A DNA stretch of 6,318 nt from Clostridia bacterium. GTDB taxonomy: Bacteria > UBA6262 > WVXT01 > JAUXBS01. The notes beneath the pieces are model-generated. The model saw only the letters and a list, made by a program, of their open reading frames with translations. It had not been told where the DNA came from and did no database searches. Below, in pieces: positions 1-6,318 of the stretch. Made by a program: the position numbers and the translations under genes. Numbering within the stretch: the first letter of the stretch is position 1; every line of letters begins with the position of its first letter. The DNA is taken from positions 1 through 6,318 of the forward strand of contig JAUXDE010000095.1 in the NCBI GenBank assembly GCA_030618495.1, in the 5' to 3' direction.

Positions 1-13
1 GAAGGAAACAGAC

Positions 14-604
14 ATGACTTTGTCAAACAGGCTTACATTAAGCAGGATTGCTGTTGTACCGTTTTTTATACTGTTCATGTCCCTGAATGGTCTTTCTGCC
101 AGGATAATCGCCCTGGTGATTTTTGTTTATGCGTCACTCACGGATCTTTATGACGGATATCTTGCCCGAAAGTTCGGGCAGGTTACAAGGATGGGTCAGT
201 TCCTTGATCCCCTTGCGGATAAAATGATTGTATCAGCCGCCTTGATATCGTTCATCAGGTTTGAGGAGTTATCAATTCAGGCATGGATTGTAATATTGAT
301 TATTGCAAGGGAGTTCATTATAAACGACCTGCGGGACTTTGCGGTTACAAATAATGTAATAATTGCCGTGACAAAGGCAGGAAAACTGAAAACCATTGTA
401 CAAATGGTCGTAATAATTGTTATTCTTTTGCTGACCATAATAAGGCTTATTATAAACGATACCGGCTGGTTTGACGTACTGTTGAGGGGAACGGTTTTCT
501 GGATGATGCTTCTGGTTATGTTAGTTACCGTTATTACGGGGCTTGATTACCTGGTAAGAGGGGTACGGGAATTATTGAAGAAGGAGTCCTTAAATGATCG
601 TTAA
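14..604 (+). CDS. pgsA: CDP-diacylglycerol--glycerol-3-phosphate 3-phosphatidyltransferase (phosphatidylglycerophosphate synthase)
   Basis: Integral membrane enzyme that transfers the phosphatidyl group of CDP-diacylglycerol to sn-glycerol 3-phosphate, giving phosphatidylglycerophosphate, the precursor of phosphatidylglycerol and cardiolipin. The 196-residue length is normal for the family. The CDP-alcohol phosphatidyltransferase motif is complete: Asp44, Asp47-Gly48, Ala51-Arg52, Gly61, Asp65 and Asp69, in the order D-x2-DG-x2-AR-x8-G-x3-D-x3-D, with the four metal and substrate Asp residues present. The later segment IIAREFIINDLRDF (about 97-110) and GKLKTIVQM (about 122-130) match the PgsA branch rather than phosphatidylserine or cholinephosphate enzymes. 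About five hydrophobic stretches are visible (roughly 9-23, 30-43, 71-105, 127-147 and 157-177). The start is supported by GAAGGA at bases 1-6, seven bases before the ATG. The 3' end overlaps cdsA by 11 bases. Nothing in the gene looks damaged. PgsA assignment is confident; another CDP-alcohol transferase is the only realistic alternative. Confidence 0.94.
   Translation: MTLSNRLTLSRIAVVPFFILFMSLNGLSARIIALVIFVYASLTDLYDGYLARKFGQVTRMGQFLDPLADKMIVSAALISFIRFEELSIQAWIVILIIAREFIINDLRDFAVTNNVIIAVTKAGKLKTIVQMVVIIVILLLTIIRLIINDTGWFDVLLRGTVFWMMLLVMLVTVITGLDYLVRGVRELLKKESLNDR
581..586 (+). promoter_or_regulatory. Ribosome-binding site of cdsA inside the 3' end of pgsA
   Basis: AAGGAG lies seven bases before the ATG at 594 and is embedded in the last codons of pgsA. 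It fixes the cdsA start at 594 rather than at the in-frame ATG at 612, and points to coupled translation of the two overlapping genes. Confidence 0.8.
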
Positions 605-1433
605 ACGGATAATGACGATGCTTGTGGCTATTCCGCTGCTAATCCTGATTGTCCATCTTGGAACGGTTCCGTTACTTGTACTGCTTATGGTTGTTGTGGC
701 GCTGGCTACCATGGAATATTTTAAAATGCTTGGCGCCTGTAAGTACCATTACCAGAAATATCCCGGGCTGCTGGCTGTTGTTTTCCTCCTGGTTGGTTTT
801 TACCTGCAGGTGAATACCGGTATCCGTTTCCCTGCTGCTATTATTACTTTATTTTTAATGGTGTTCCTGTCGGTAGCGGTTTTGTCAGAGGATTTATCAA
901 ATGTAATATCATCTGTTTCAATTACATTATTCGGCATGCTGTATATCGGCTGGTTGTCAGGGCACCTGATATTGCTGCGCGGAATTAATTCCCATGGAGA
1001 AAGCCTGGTATATCTTTTATTATTTGTAACCTGGTTTTCGGATATTTTTGCCTACCTGGTGGGGAGGAAATACGGCAGGCATAAAATGGCCCAACGGATA
1101 AGTCCGGCCAAATCATGGGAAGGGGCAGTTGCGGGATTGGCGGCGGCGGTCATTGCTGCCGTTTGTTGGCGGGAGGTTTCCGGGATGGAATTCTTAAGCA
1201 GGTGGAATTTGAGCCTCAAGTTCTTAAAACCCCTTCATTGCGTGTTCATAGGCTTGCTGCTTGGGATAGGCGGCCAGGTGGGAGACCTTGCAGAATCAAT
1301 GTTAAAGCGAAATGCGGGTATTAAGGATTCCGGGAGTATACTGCCGGGGCATGGTGGAATGCTTGACCGTTGCGACAGCCTTCTTTTCAATATACCGTTA
1401 TTGTATTACTGCATGAAATTCATAATGAAGTAA
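594..1433 (+). CDS. cdsA: Phosphatidate cytidylyltransferase (CDP-diacylglycerol synthase)
   Basis: Polytopic membrane enzyme that condenses CTP and phosphatidic acid to CDP-diacylglycerol and pyrophosphate, the branch-point donor for bacterial phospholipids. The 279-residue length is typical. The family signature runs from Ser235 to Asp261: S-x-L-K-R, then Lys244-Asp245, then P-G-H-G-G (251-255) and D-R-C-D (258-261). Only Cys260 departs from the usual aliphatic residue or Thr at that place. Other conserved parts are the membrane-face segment SPAKSWEG (170-177), Asp150 in the WFSD segment, and GDLAES (230-235). The N-terminal two thirds is a series of hydrophobic segments (about 8-40, 58-72, 80-96, 105-128 and 138-155). 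The gene overlaps pgsA by 11 bases, and the two products catalyse successive reactions, so co-expression makes sense. It ends 33 bases from a convergent lipoprotein gene. Identification is firm. Confidence 0.95.
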   Translation: MIVKRIMTMLVAIPLLILIVHLGTVPLLVLLMVVVALATMEYFKMLGACKYHYQKYPGLLAVVFLLVGFYLQVNTGIRFPAAIITLFLMVFLSVAVLSEDLSNVISSVSITLFGMLYIGWLSGHLILLRGINSHGESLVYLLLFVTWFSDIFAYLVGRKYGRHKMAQRISPAKSWEGAVAGLAAAVIAAVCWREVSGMEFLSRWNLSLKFLKPLHCVFIGLLLGIGGQVGDLAESMLKRNAGIKDSGSILPGHGGMLDRCDSLLFNIPLLYYCMKFIMK

Positions 1434-1461
1434 GCAGCCCGGAAGGGTTCTCGTTCCTGCT
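1433..1461. terminator. Weak imperfect hairpin in the convergent junction
   Basis: Between the cdsA stop and the convergent lipoprotein stop, AGCA (1433-1436) can pair with TGCT (1458-1461) and GGAA (1441-1444) with TTCC (1454-1457). This leaves a four-base bulge (GCCC) and a nine-base loop. Neither strand has a proper T-run after it, so it is at best a poor bidirectional terminator. It is listed because it is the only inverted repeat in the 33-base junction where both operons must end. Confidence 0.22.
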
Positions 1462-1466
1462 CAAGG

Positions 1467-1823
1467 TCAATCCAAATCACTCATATTCATCCTGGTGGTA
1501 ATCTTGTGTTCCAGGTTCCGTACCTTTATGGAGAGTTTGTCAACCTTGTCCCTGCCCCTGACCGCGGTTTCATTTACTTTTTCCTGCAGTTCTGCGATTC
1601 TTGCGTTGTTCTTCGCGTCTTCGGACAGGCTGTTTGAAGAGTCAATTACGGCTATGAGTTGATCCATTTCAGCTTCAATTGCCGCAATTTCGTCTTTGGT
1701 TGCTTTTTCCTGCCGGGTTATTGCCGCCTCAAGACTGGTTTTCTTCTTCTGGAGCGCTTCCATGCTTGCGCAGCCGGCGGCAGTAATGCAGGCAACCAAA
1801 AGTATTCCAATGATTTTTTTCAT
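1467..1823 (-). CDS. Small coiled-coil lipoprotein, function unknown
   Basis: A 118-residue protein with a lipoprotein signal: basic start (Met-Lys-Lys), hydrophobic core IIGILLVACI (4-13) and a lipobox-like Ala15-Ala16-Gly17-Cys18. Ala at -3 is less common than Leu but tolerated. Signal peptidase II cleavage would leave a lipidated Cys18 followed by Ala-Ser, with no Asp at +2 that would suggest inner-membrane retention. The mature part is almost entirely charged helix rich in Glu, Lys, Ala, Leu and Ile. It has two likely coiled-coil stretches (about 21-60 and 75-111) split by a polar break at SSNSLSED (62-69). GGAG at 1831-1834 stands seven bases before the ATG, and only 17 bases separate it from the carB stop, so it is probably the last gene of the carAB transcript. 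I recognise no named family. A Braun-lipoprotein-like or periplasmic spacer role is possible but unproven. Confidence 0.72.
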   Translation of the reverse strand: MKKIIGILLVACITAAGCASMEALQKKKTSLEAAITRQEKATKDEIAAIEAEMDQLIAVIDSSNSLSEDAKNNARIAELQEKVNETAVRGRDKVDKLSIKVRNLEHKITTRMNMSDLD

Positions 1824-1841
1824 GTTTTTTCTCCAGGGACC

Positions 1842-4800
1842 TTATTTTATTCCTTTATGGTATTGCTGTAATGATTTCACGCTCATCCGGGGTTTTAGTA
1901 TCATATTTTCAATCCCGCTGACAGAGGCCTGCGCTCCGGCTATAGTTGTTATCAACGGAACGCCGTAGAGTATTGCGTTTGATCTTATCTTTGTTTCATC
2001 TTCCTTGGTTGCTTTGCCGGCGGGGGTGTTGATTACAAGGTGAACCTTGTTGTCTTTTATATAATCTATGATGTTTGGCCTTCCTTCGTTGAGTTTGGGC
2101 AGCGTATCCGCCTTAATGTCATTTCGCGTTAATGTATCAGCGGTTCCGGAAGTCGCAAGGATTTTAAAGCCAATGTCTGCGAGTCTTTTTGCGATAAGAA
2201 CTATACTTCTCTTGTCCTGGTTCTTCACGCTTATAAACACTTTTCCCTTACAGGGCAGTTTTTGGCCTGCGGCAAGCTGGCTCTTAAGGTAGGCGGAGCC
2301 AAAAGAGGAATCTATTCCCATAACCTCACCCGTGGATTTCATCTCAGGTCCCAGTATGGCGTCCACTCCGGGAAATTTTATGAAGGGAAACACGGATTCC
2401 TTGACTGCAACGTGTTTTACTTCCTTTTCACTGGTGAATCCGAGTTCCGAGAGTTTTTTGCCGAGCATTATCTTGGTCGCCAGGTTTGCGAGGGGCACGC
2501 CTATAACCTTGCTTATGAAGGGAATAGTCCTGCTTGCCCTGGGATTTACCTCAAGAACGTAAACTACATTGTTCTTGACGGCGTACTGTATGTTTATAAG
2601 GCCCTTTGCGTTCAATTCCTTTGCCATGGCGTAAGTGTTCTTCTTCAAGCGTTCGATTGTATCCCGGTTAAGCGTGTGCGGCGGCAGGACCATGGCGCTG
2701 TCGCCGGAATGTATCCCGGCTTCCTCGATGTGCTCCATTATTCCGCCTATCACGCAGGTATCCCCGTCTGAGATAGCGTCAACGTCCACTTCTATGGCGT
2801 CTTCAAGGAATTTGTCTATAAGTATCGGGTGTTCGCTTGACGCGGCAACGGCTTTTTCCATATAATCTTTCAGGTCACTCTCATCGTAGACGGTTTCCAT
2901 TGCCCTTCCTCCGAGCACATAGGAGGGACGCACCACCACCGGGTAGCCTATTCTATTTGCAACCTTTATTGCTTCTTTGACCGACCTGGCGGTACCGTTT
3001 TCGGGTTGAAGGATGTTCAGTTTTTTAAGCATCTGCTGGAATCTTTTCCTGTCTTCCGCCATGTCAATGGAGTCGGGGCTGGTCCCCAGGATTTTAAGGC
3101 CCGCCTTCGCCAGCGGCACGGATATGTTAAGAGGTGTCTGCCCGCCGAACTGGACTATTATTCCCATGGGTTTTTCAAGGTCCGCGATGTTGAGGACGTC
3201 TTCAACCGTCAACGGTTCAAAGTACAGTTTGTCCGAGGTATCGTAATCGGTGGACACGGTCTCAGGGTTGCAGTTTATCATGATACTTTCGATACCCTCT
3301 TCCTTGAGGGCGAAGGACGCGTGGCAGCAGCAGTAATCAAATTCTATGCCCTGCCCTATCCTGTTTGGCCCGCCGCCGAGTATCAGGACTTTCTTCTTGG
3401 AGGACGGCTTGCTTTCGTTACTGCTTTCGTACGTGGAATAGTAATACGGCTGTTCCGCTTTAAATTCCCCGCCGCAGGTATCCACTAATTTATAAACCGC
3501 TTTCACGTTAAGTTTTTTACGGTACGAACGGACTTTTTTATCCGTTGAATTGAGCAGAAAAGCAAGCTGGACGTCGGAAAAACCGGATTGCTTTGCCTTC
3601 CTGAGCAGGTCAGCGGGTATCTTCAATTTATCTTTGGGGCTCCTGTTCTTATGTTTCACTATGCTTTCCTCCATCCTTACCAGTTGGTCAAGATTTTCTA
3701 TAAACCACCTATCGATTCCTGAAAGTTCGTGTATTTCATCAATGGAAATACCTGCCTTGAGTCCGTATCTTACGTAAAATATTCTTTCATCATTGGGTGT
3801 TGTTATCTTCTGTTTTATTTCTTTTATCAGGTCCGCCGAAGGTTTTATCAGGTCCGCATCCGTGATCCTGTCCTTTCCGTCCGAGCCCAGGCCGAACCTG
3901 CTGGTTTCAGTGGAACGTATTCCCTTCTGCAGAGCTTCCTTAAAGTTTCTGCCTATCGACATGGCTTCCCCTACAGCCTTCATGGAAGTGTTGAGAATCG
4001 CTTTTGCCCGGGGGAATTTTTCAAAGGTAAACCTGCATATTTTAAAGACGCAGTAATCAATGGTGGGTTCAAAGAACGACGTAGTCTTCCCCGTTATCTC
4101 GTTCACTACTTCGGGTAGTGTCAGCCCGATTGCCAGTTTCGTTGCGACCCTCGCTATGGGGAACCCCGTTGCCTTGGAGGCCAGCGCCGAGCTCCTCGAA
4201 AGCCTCGGGTTCACCTCTATGATTACGATGCGGCCGTTTTCAGGGTTCTGGGCGAACTGGATGTTTGCGCCGCCGCCGGTAATATCGATTTTCCTTATAA
4301 TCCTCTTTGAAAGGTTCACGAAGTTCCTGTACTCTTCTGCGGTAAGGCTCTGGGAAGGCGCGACAACTATGCTGTCGCCTGTATGCACGCCCATCGGGTC
4401 AATGTTCTCCATGGAGGTAATCATGATAACGTTGTCGGCGCAGTCGCGCATTACTTCAAACTCTATTTCTTTCCAGCCGAGAACGGATTGTTCAACTAAT
4501 ACCTGGCTTACCGGGCTTATCTCGAGTCCGCTTTTAAGGGATTCGCTGAGTTCCTCCCTGTTATATACGATTGAACCTCCGCTCCCGCCCATGGTGTATG
4601 CGGGCCTGAGAATAAGGGGAAAACCTATCCTCATGCCTATTTTTATCCCTTCGCTGAGGTTTCTTGCTATGCCGCTTTTGGGGGTGTCAACACCGATTTC
4701 CTGCATGGATTTCTTGAAAATCTCCCTGTCCTCAGCCCTTGAAATGGCGGCAATGCTTGCGCCCAAAGGCTCAACTCCGTATTTCTTGAGTATCCCTTCC

Positions 4801-5111
4801 TTCATCAGGAAGAAAGCGAGGTTCAATCCTGTCTGGCCTCCCAGCGTGGGCAGAATGGCATCGGGCCTTTCCTTTTTTATTATTTCAGTAACCACTTCAA
4901 TAGTGAGGGGTTCAATGTAGGTAACATCAGCCATCCTGGTGTCCGTCATGATTGTAGCGGGGTTGCTGTTTACCAGGATTGTATAGTAACCTTCTTCTCT
5001 TAATGCTTTGCAGGCCTGGGACCCGGAATAGTCAAACTCACACGCCTGCCCGATGACTATGGGGCCCGAACCTATCAGCAGTATCTTGTTTATATCACTA
5101 CGCTTTGGCAT
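1842..5111 (-). CDS. carB: Carbamoyl-phosphate synthase large subunit
   Basis: Makes carbamoyl phosphate from bicarbonate, ammonia and two ATP, for pyrimidine and arginine synthesis. At 1089 residues it is full length (E. coli about 1073). Domains in order: carboxyphosphate ATP-grasp half (about 1-400), oligomerisation region (about 401-550), carbamoyl-phosphate ATP-grasp half (about 571-940) and MGS-like allosteric domain (about 950-1089). The first half keeps Arg129, Arg169, GGSGG (175-179) and Glu299-x-Asn301-x-Arg303 with Arg306. The second repeats this with Glu854, Asn856 and Arg858. By alignment from memory with E. coli, shifted by 13, the ornithine-site residues Glu796, Asp804, Glu905 and Thr1055 are present. 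So are UMP-site Lys967, Thr987, Thr990, Lys1006 and Asn1028; one UMP-site Thr is Pro1030. AAGGA at 5119-5123, seven bases before ATG, supports the start. It overlaps carA by 14 bases. The synthetase looks fully functional, unlike its partner's glutaminase. Confidence 0.97.
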   Translation of the reverse strand: MPKRSDINKILLIGSGPIVIGQACEFDYSGSQACKALREEGYYTILVNSNPATIMTDTRMADVTYIEPLTIEVVTEIIKKERPDAILPTLGGQTGLNLAFFLMKEGILKKYGVEPLGASIAAISRAEDREIFKKSMQEIGVDTPKSGIARNLSEGIKIGMRIGFPLILRPAYTMGGSGGSIVYNREELSESLKSGLEISPVSQVLVEQSVLGWKEIEFEVMRDCADNVIMITSMENIDPMGVHTGDSIVVAPSQSLTAEEYRNFVNLSKRIIRKIDITGGGANIQFAQNPENGRIVIIEVNPRLSRSSALASKATGFPIARVATKLAIGLTLPEVVNEITGKTTSFFEPTIDYCVFKICRFTFEKFPRAKAILNTSMKAVGEAMSIGRNFKEALQKGIRSTETSRFGLGSDGKDRITDADLIKPSADLIKEIKQKITTPNDERIFYVRYGLKAGISIDEIHELSGIDRWFIENLDQLVRMEESIVKHKNRSPKDKLKIPADLLRKAKQSGFSDVQLAFLLNSTDKKVRSYRKKLNVKAVYKLVDTCGGEFKAEQPYYYSTYESSNESKPSSKKKVLILGGGPNRIGQGIEFDYCCCHASFALKEEGIESIMINCNPETVSTDYDTSDKLYFEPLTVEDVLNIADLEKPMGIIVQFGGQTPLNISVPLAKAGLKILGTSPDSIDMAEDRKRFQQMLKKLNILQPENGTARSVKEAIKVANRIGYPVVVRPSYVLGGRAMETVYDESDLKDYMEKAVAASSEHPILIDKFLEDAIEVDVDAISDGDTCVIGGIMEHIEEAGIHSGDSAMVLPPHTLNRDTIERLKKNTYAMAKELNAKGLINIQYAVKNNVVYVLEVNPRASRTIPFISKVIGVPLANLATKIMLGKKLSELGFTSEKEVKHVAVKESVFPFIKFPGVDAILGPEMKSTGEVMGIDSSFGSAYLKSQLAAGQKLPCKGKVFISVKNQDKRSIVLIAKRLADIGFKILATSGTADTLTRNDIKADTLPKLNEGRPNIIDYIKDNKVHLVINTPAGKATKEDETKIRSNAILYGVPLITTIAGAQASVSGIENMILKPRMSVKSLQQYHKGIK

Positions 5112-6201
5112 GTTTACGTCCTTTCTTTTCCCCGGTCATAGCTAAAAACCGTTTAAAGGCATCGTTTACTTCATCAAAACCCGGACAGGCAGGGTAGTAC
5201 TGCGTGGAAATTATTTTAAGTTTTCTGCTTTCAATCTCTTCAATGGTATTATCGTTTAAATTTCTCAGTGTTATTTTGATGTCCCTGTTATTTTTGATTG
5301 AATTTTCATCCACGGTATAAGAATGGTTCTGGACGGTTATTTCCCCCTTGAGAGAGGAGTCGGATTTTATAGGGTAATTAACGCCGTGATGGCCCGTTTT
5401 CAGTTTCTTCAGCCTGCCTCCGAGCGCCAGGCATATAATCTCATGACCCGCGGAGATGCCCATGATGGGGATTTTGCCGACGAGGTTCCTGACGGTCCTG
5501 ACAATCCCGGGAATGGCCCTGTCCTCTTCCGGCCCGTTTGAAACAATAAGGCCGTCGGGTTTCATTTCAAGGATTTTTCCGGCAGGCGTACCGTAGGGCA
5601 GAAGGGTAATGTTGCATTTCAGGGTTTTCAACTGCCCCATGAAACTGTTCAGCATTCCCAGGTCCAGTACGGCTATGTCGGCCCCCGATGGACTTGTTTT
5701 GATTTTTACGGGTTTGGCTACGGATATTCCGCTTATGTGATTGTTTGTGATGTTTTTTCGGCCGTTTTTTAGTTTTTTCAGCAGTTCGCTCTTACTTGAT
5801 TTTCCGGTTGATATTATACCAAGCATTTCCCCGCGGTCCCTTATCCTGATGGCAAGCGTTCTGGTGTCTACCCCGCTGGCAACCAGGACTTTTTCCTTCT
5901 TTATGAAATTGCCGAAACTGTCCGTTGCCTGCCAGTTTGAGTGAATTGCGCTGTCTTCTTTTATTACCAGCGCGCTGAGACTGCATTTTGAAGATTCATT
6001 AAATTTTTCAGCCACGCCGTAGTTACCGATAAGGGGGTATGTGAGAACGATTATTTTTCCGGCATTTGAAGGGTCGGTCATGATTTCCTGGTAGCCGACA
6101 ACAGCGGTGTTGAGAATAACCCTGCCGGTCTTTTCTCCGGGGGTTCCGATTGAAATGCCTTCGAAGGAACTACCGTCTTCCAACACTAAGATTCCTTTCA
6201 T
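5098..6201 (-). CDS. carA: Carbamoyl-phosphate synthase small subunit with a degenerate, probably inactive glutaminase site
   Basis: Normally the glutaminase subunit that hydrolyses glutamine and channels ammonia to CarB. It has 367 residues (E. coli about 382). The N-terminal CarA domain (about 1-150) is well conserved, with LEDGSSFEG (7-15), [10 protein letters not shown] (36-45), TYPLIGNYG (54-62) and GVDTR (110-114). A shortened linker leads to a class I glutamine amidotransferase domain (about 174-355). That domain lacks its catalytic triad: the GICLGHQ elbow reads GISAGHE with Ser250 for Cys, and the HPE motif reads YPA with Tyr336 and Ala338. The pocket is altered as well: SNGPGDP is SNGPEEDR (221-228), and QNHGF is QNHSY (291-295). 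The frame is intact, the structural GHHGVNYP loop (270-277) survives, and the gene overlaps carB, so this is not a simple pseudogene. The start at 6201 is chosen over an in-frame ATG at 6240, which lies inside the promoter. The likely role is structural or regulatory support of an ammonia-using synthase. Confidence 0.93.
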   Translation of the reverse strand: MKGILVLEDGSSFEGISIGTPGEKTGRVILNTAVVGYQEIMTDPSNAGKIIVLTYPLIGNYGVAEKFNESSKCSLSALVIKEDSAIHSNWQATDSFGNFIKKEKVLVASGVDTRTLAIRIRDRGEMLGIISTGKSSKSELLKKLKNGRKNITNNHISGISVAKPVKIKTSPSGADIAVLDLGMLNSFMGQLKTLKCNITLLPYGTPAGKILEMKPDGLIVSNGPEEDRAIPGIVRTVRNLVGKIPIMGISAGHEIICLALGGRLKKLKTGHHGVNYPIKSDSSLKGEITVQNHSYTVDENSIKNNRDIKITLRNLNDNTIEEIESRKLKIISTQYYPACPGFDEVNDAFKRFLAMTGEKKGRKHAKA

Positions 6202-6206
6202 GATTG

Positions 6207-6212
6207 CTCCTT
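6207..6212 (-). promoter_or_regulatory. Ribosome-binding site that fixes the carA start at 6201
   Basis: AAGGAG (within GGAAGGAG, 6207-6214) lies five bases before the ATG at 6199-6201. The residues that would precede this Met if translation began at 6240 are encoded by the ribosome-binding site and promoter and do not resemble CarA N-termini. The protein from 6201 begins directly with the conserved [10 protein letters not shown]. Confidence 0.85.
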
Positions 6213-6230
6213 CCTTTTTATATCGTGGCA

Positions 6231-6259
6231 AGTATAACAAAAAATATTTTTCAAGTCAA
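6231..6259 (-). promoter_or_regulatory. Sigma70-type promoter of the carAB-lipoprotein operon
   Basis: Read on the minus strand, TTGACT (6254-6259, five of six consensus bases) and TATACT (6231-6236, five of six) are separated by exactly 17 bases, with an A/T-rich spacer. A transcript would begin near 6224-6226, giving a leader of only about 25 bases before the carA ATG at 6201. That leaves no room for an attenuator or riboswitch, so any control would act on initiation or on the enzyme. No operator is recognisable. Confidence 0.8.
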
Positions 6260-6269
6260 CAGGAATTTA

Positions 6270-6297
6270 TTGCTTAACATAAGAGTAAAAATATGAT
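6270..6297 (+). promoter_or_regulatory. Weak candidate divergent promoter
   Basis: On the plus strand, TTGCTT (6270-6275) and TATGAT (6292-6297) are 16 bases apart and would fire away from carA, out of the window. The -35 box matches consensus poorly and the region is A/T-rich, so chance is a real possibility. The gene it would serve is not in view. Confidence 0.25.
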
Positions 6298-6318
6298 AGA
6301 ATTATGGGGACACGTACC

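Noticed and set aside
1115-1324. 69-residue frame within cdsA on the same strand
   Set aside because: It sits in another frame inside the catalytic region of CdsA and is rich in Gly and Arg from frame-shifted codons. There is no independent support.
1659-1968. Plus-strand frames opposite the lipoprotein gene and the carB 3' end
   Set aside because: They are complements of a lipoprotein with a clear signal peptide and ribosome-binding site, and of the conserved CarB C-terminus.
2262-2771. 169-residue plus-strand open frame opposite carB
   Set aside because: It is a shadow of the second CarB synthetase half, which matches the family continuously over this stretch. The translation resembles no known protein.
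3006-3488. 160-residue plus-strand open frame opposite carB
   Set aside because: Antisense to the start of the second ATP-grasp half, with no ribosome-binding site and no motif.
4060-4920. 286-residue open frame on the plus strand opposite carB
   Set aside because: It lies wholly antisense to one of the most conserved parts of CarB (first ATP-grasp half), has no recognisable domain, and its hydrophobic, Ser/Pro-rich composition is what the complement of such codons gives.
5098-6201. Calling carA a pseudogene because its catalytic residues are missing
   Set aside because: The frame is intact over 367 codons, the N-terminal domain and structural loops are conserved, and the promoter, ribosome-binding site and overlap with carB are all in place. 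This fits retained non-catalytic function better than decay.
6202-6318. Pyrimidine-type attenuator or riboswitch upstream of carA
   Set aside because: The predicted leader is only about 25 bases, and no stable hairpin followed by a T-run lies between the promoter and the ATG.

Overview
The window is bacterial chromosome with compact housekeeping gene content, Shine-Dalgarno-led genes and one clear sigma70-type promoter. It holds five protein genes in two convergent blocks. No RNA gene, CRISPR array, insertion sequence or phage gene is visible, and no gene-free stretch exceeds about 120 bases. The lipoprotein with a lipobox and the strong ribosome-binding sites suit a didermal bacterium. The sequence alone does not fix the lineage; an uncultivated or planctomycete-like group is possible but is only a guess.

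Left block (+ strand, 14-1433): pgsA (phosphatidylglycerophosphate synthase) overlaps cdsA (phosphatidate cytidylyltransferase) by 11 bases. CdsA makes CDP-diacylglycerol and PgsA uses it with glycerol 3-phosphate, so two consecutive steps of anionic phospholipid synthesis are translationally linked. The window begins at the pgsA ribosome-binding site, so upstream operon members cannot be seen.

Right block (- strand, 6259 down to 1467): a near-consensus promoter (TTGACT, 17-base spacer, TATACT) drives carA, then carB (14-base overlap), then a small coiled-coil lipoprotein gene 17 bases after carB. CarA and CarB are the small and large subunits of carbamoyl-phosphate synthase, which supplies pyrimidine and arginine synthesis.

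The notable finding is in CarA. The reading frame is intact and the fold is recognisable, but all three glutaminase catalytic residues are replaced (Cys to Ser250, His to Tyr336, Glu to Ala338). Most glutamine-pocket residues are changed too: the SNGPGDP loop reads SNGPEEDR, and GICLGHQ reads GISAGHE. CarB keeps its ATP-grasp residues and nearly all residues of the UMP and ornithine effector sites. The simplest reading is an ammonia-dependent carbamoyl-phosphate synthase whose CarA is now structural or regulatory. This resembles vertebrate CPS I, where the nucleophile Cys is also Ser, but here the degeneration goes further. Such an enzyme would suit an ammonium-rich life or a separate ammonia donor. 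The biochemistry is inferred; the substitutions are read directly from the sequence.
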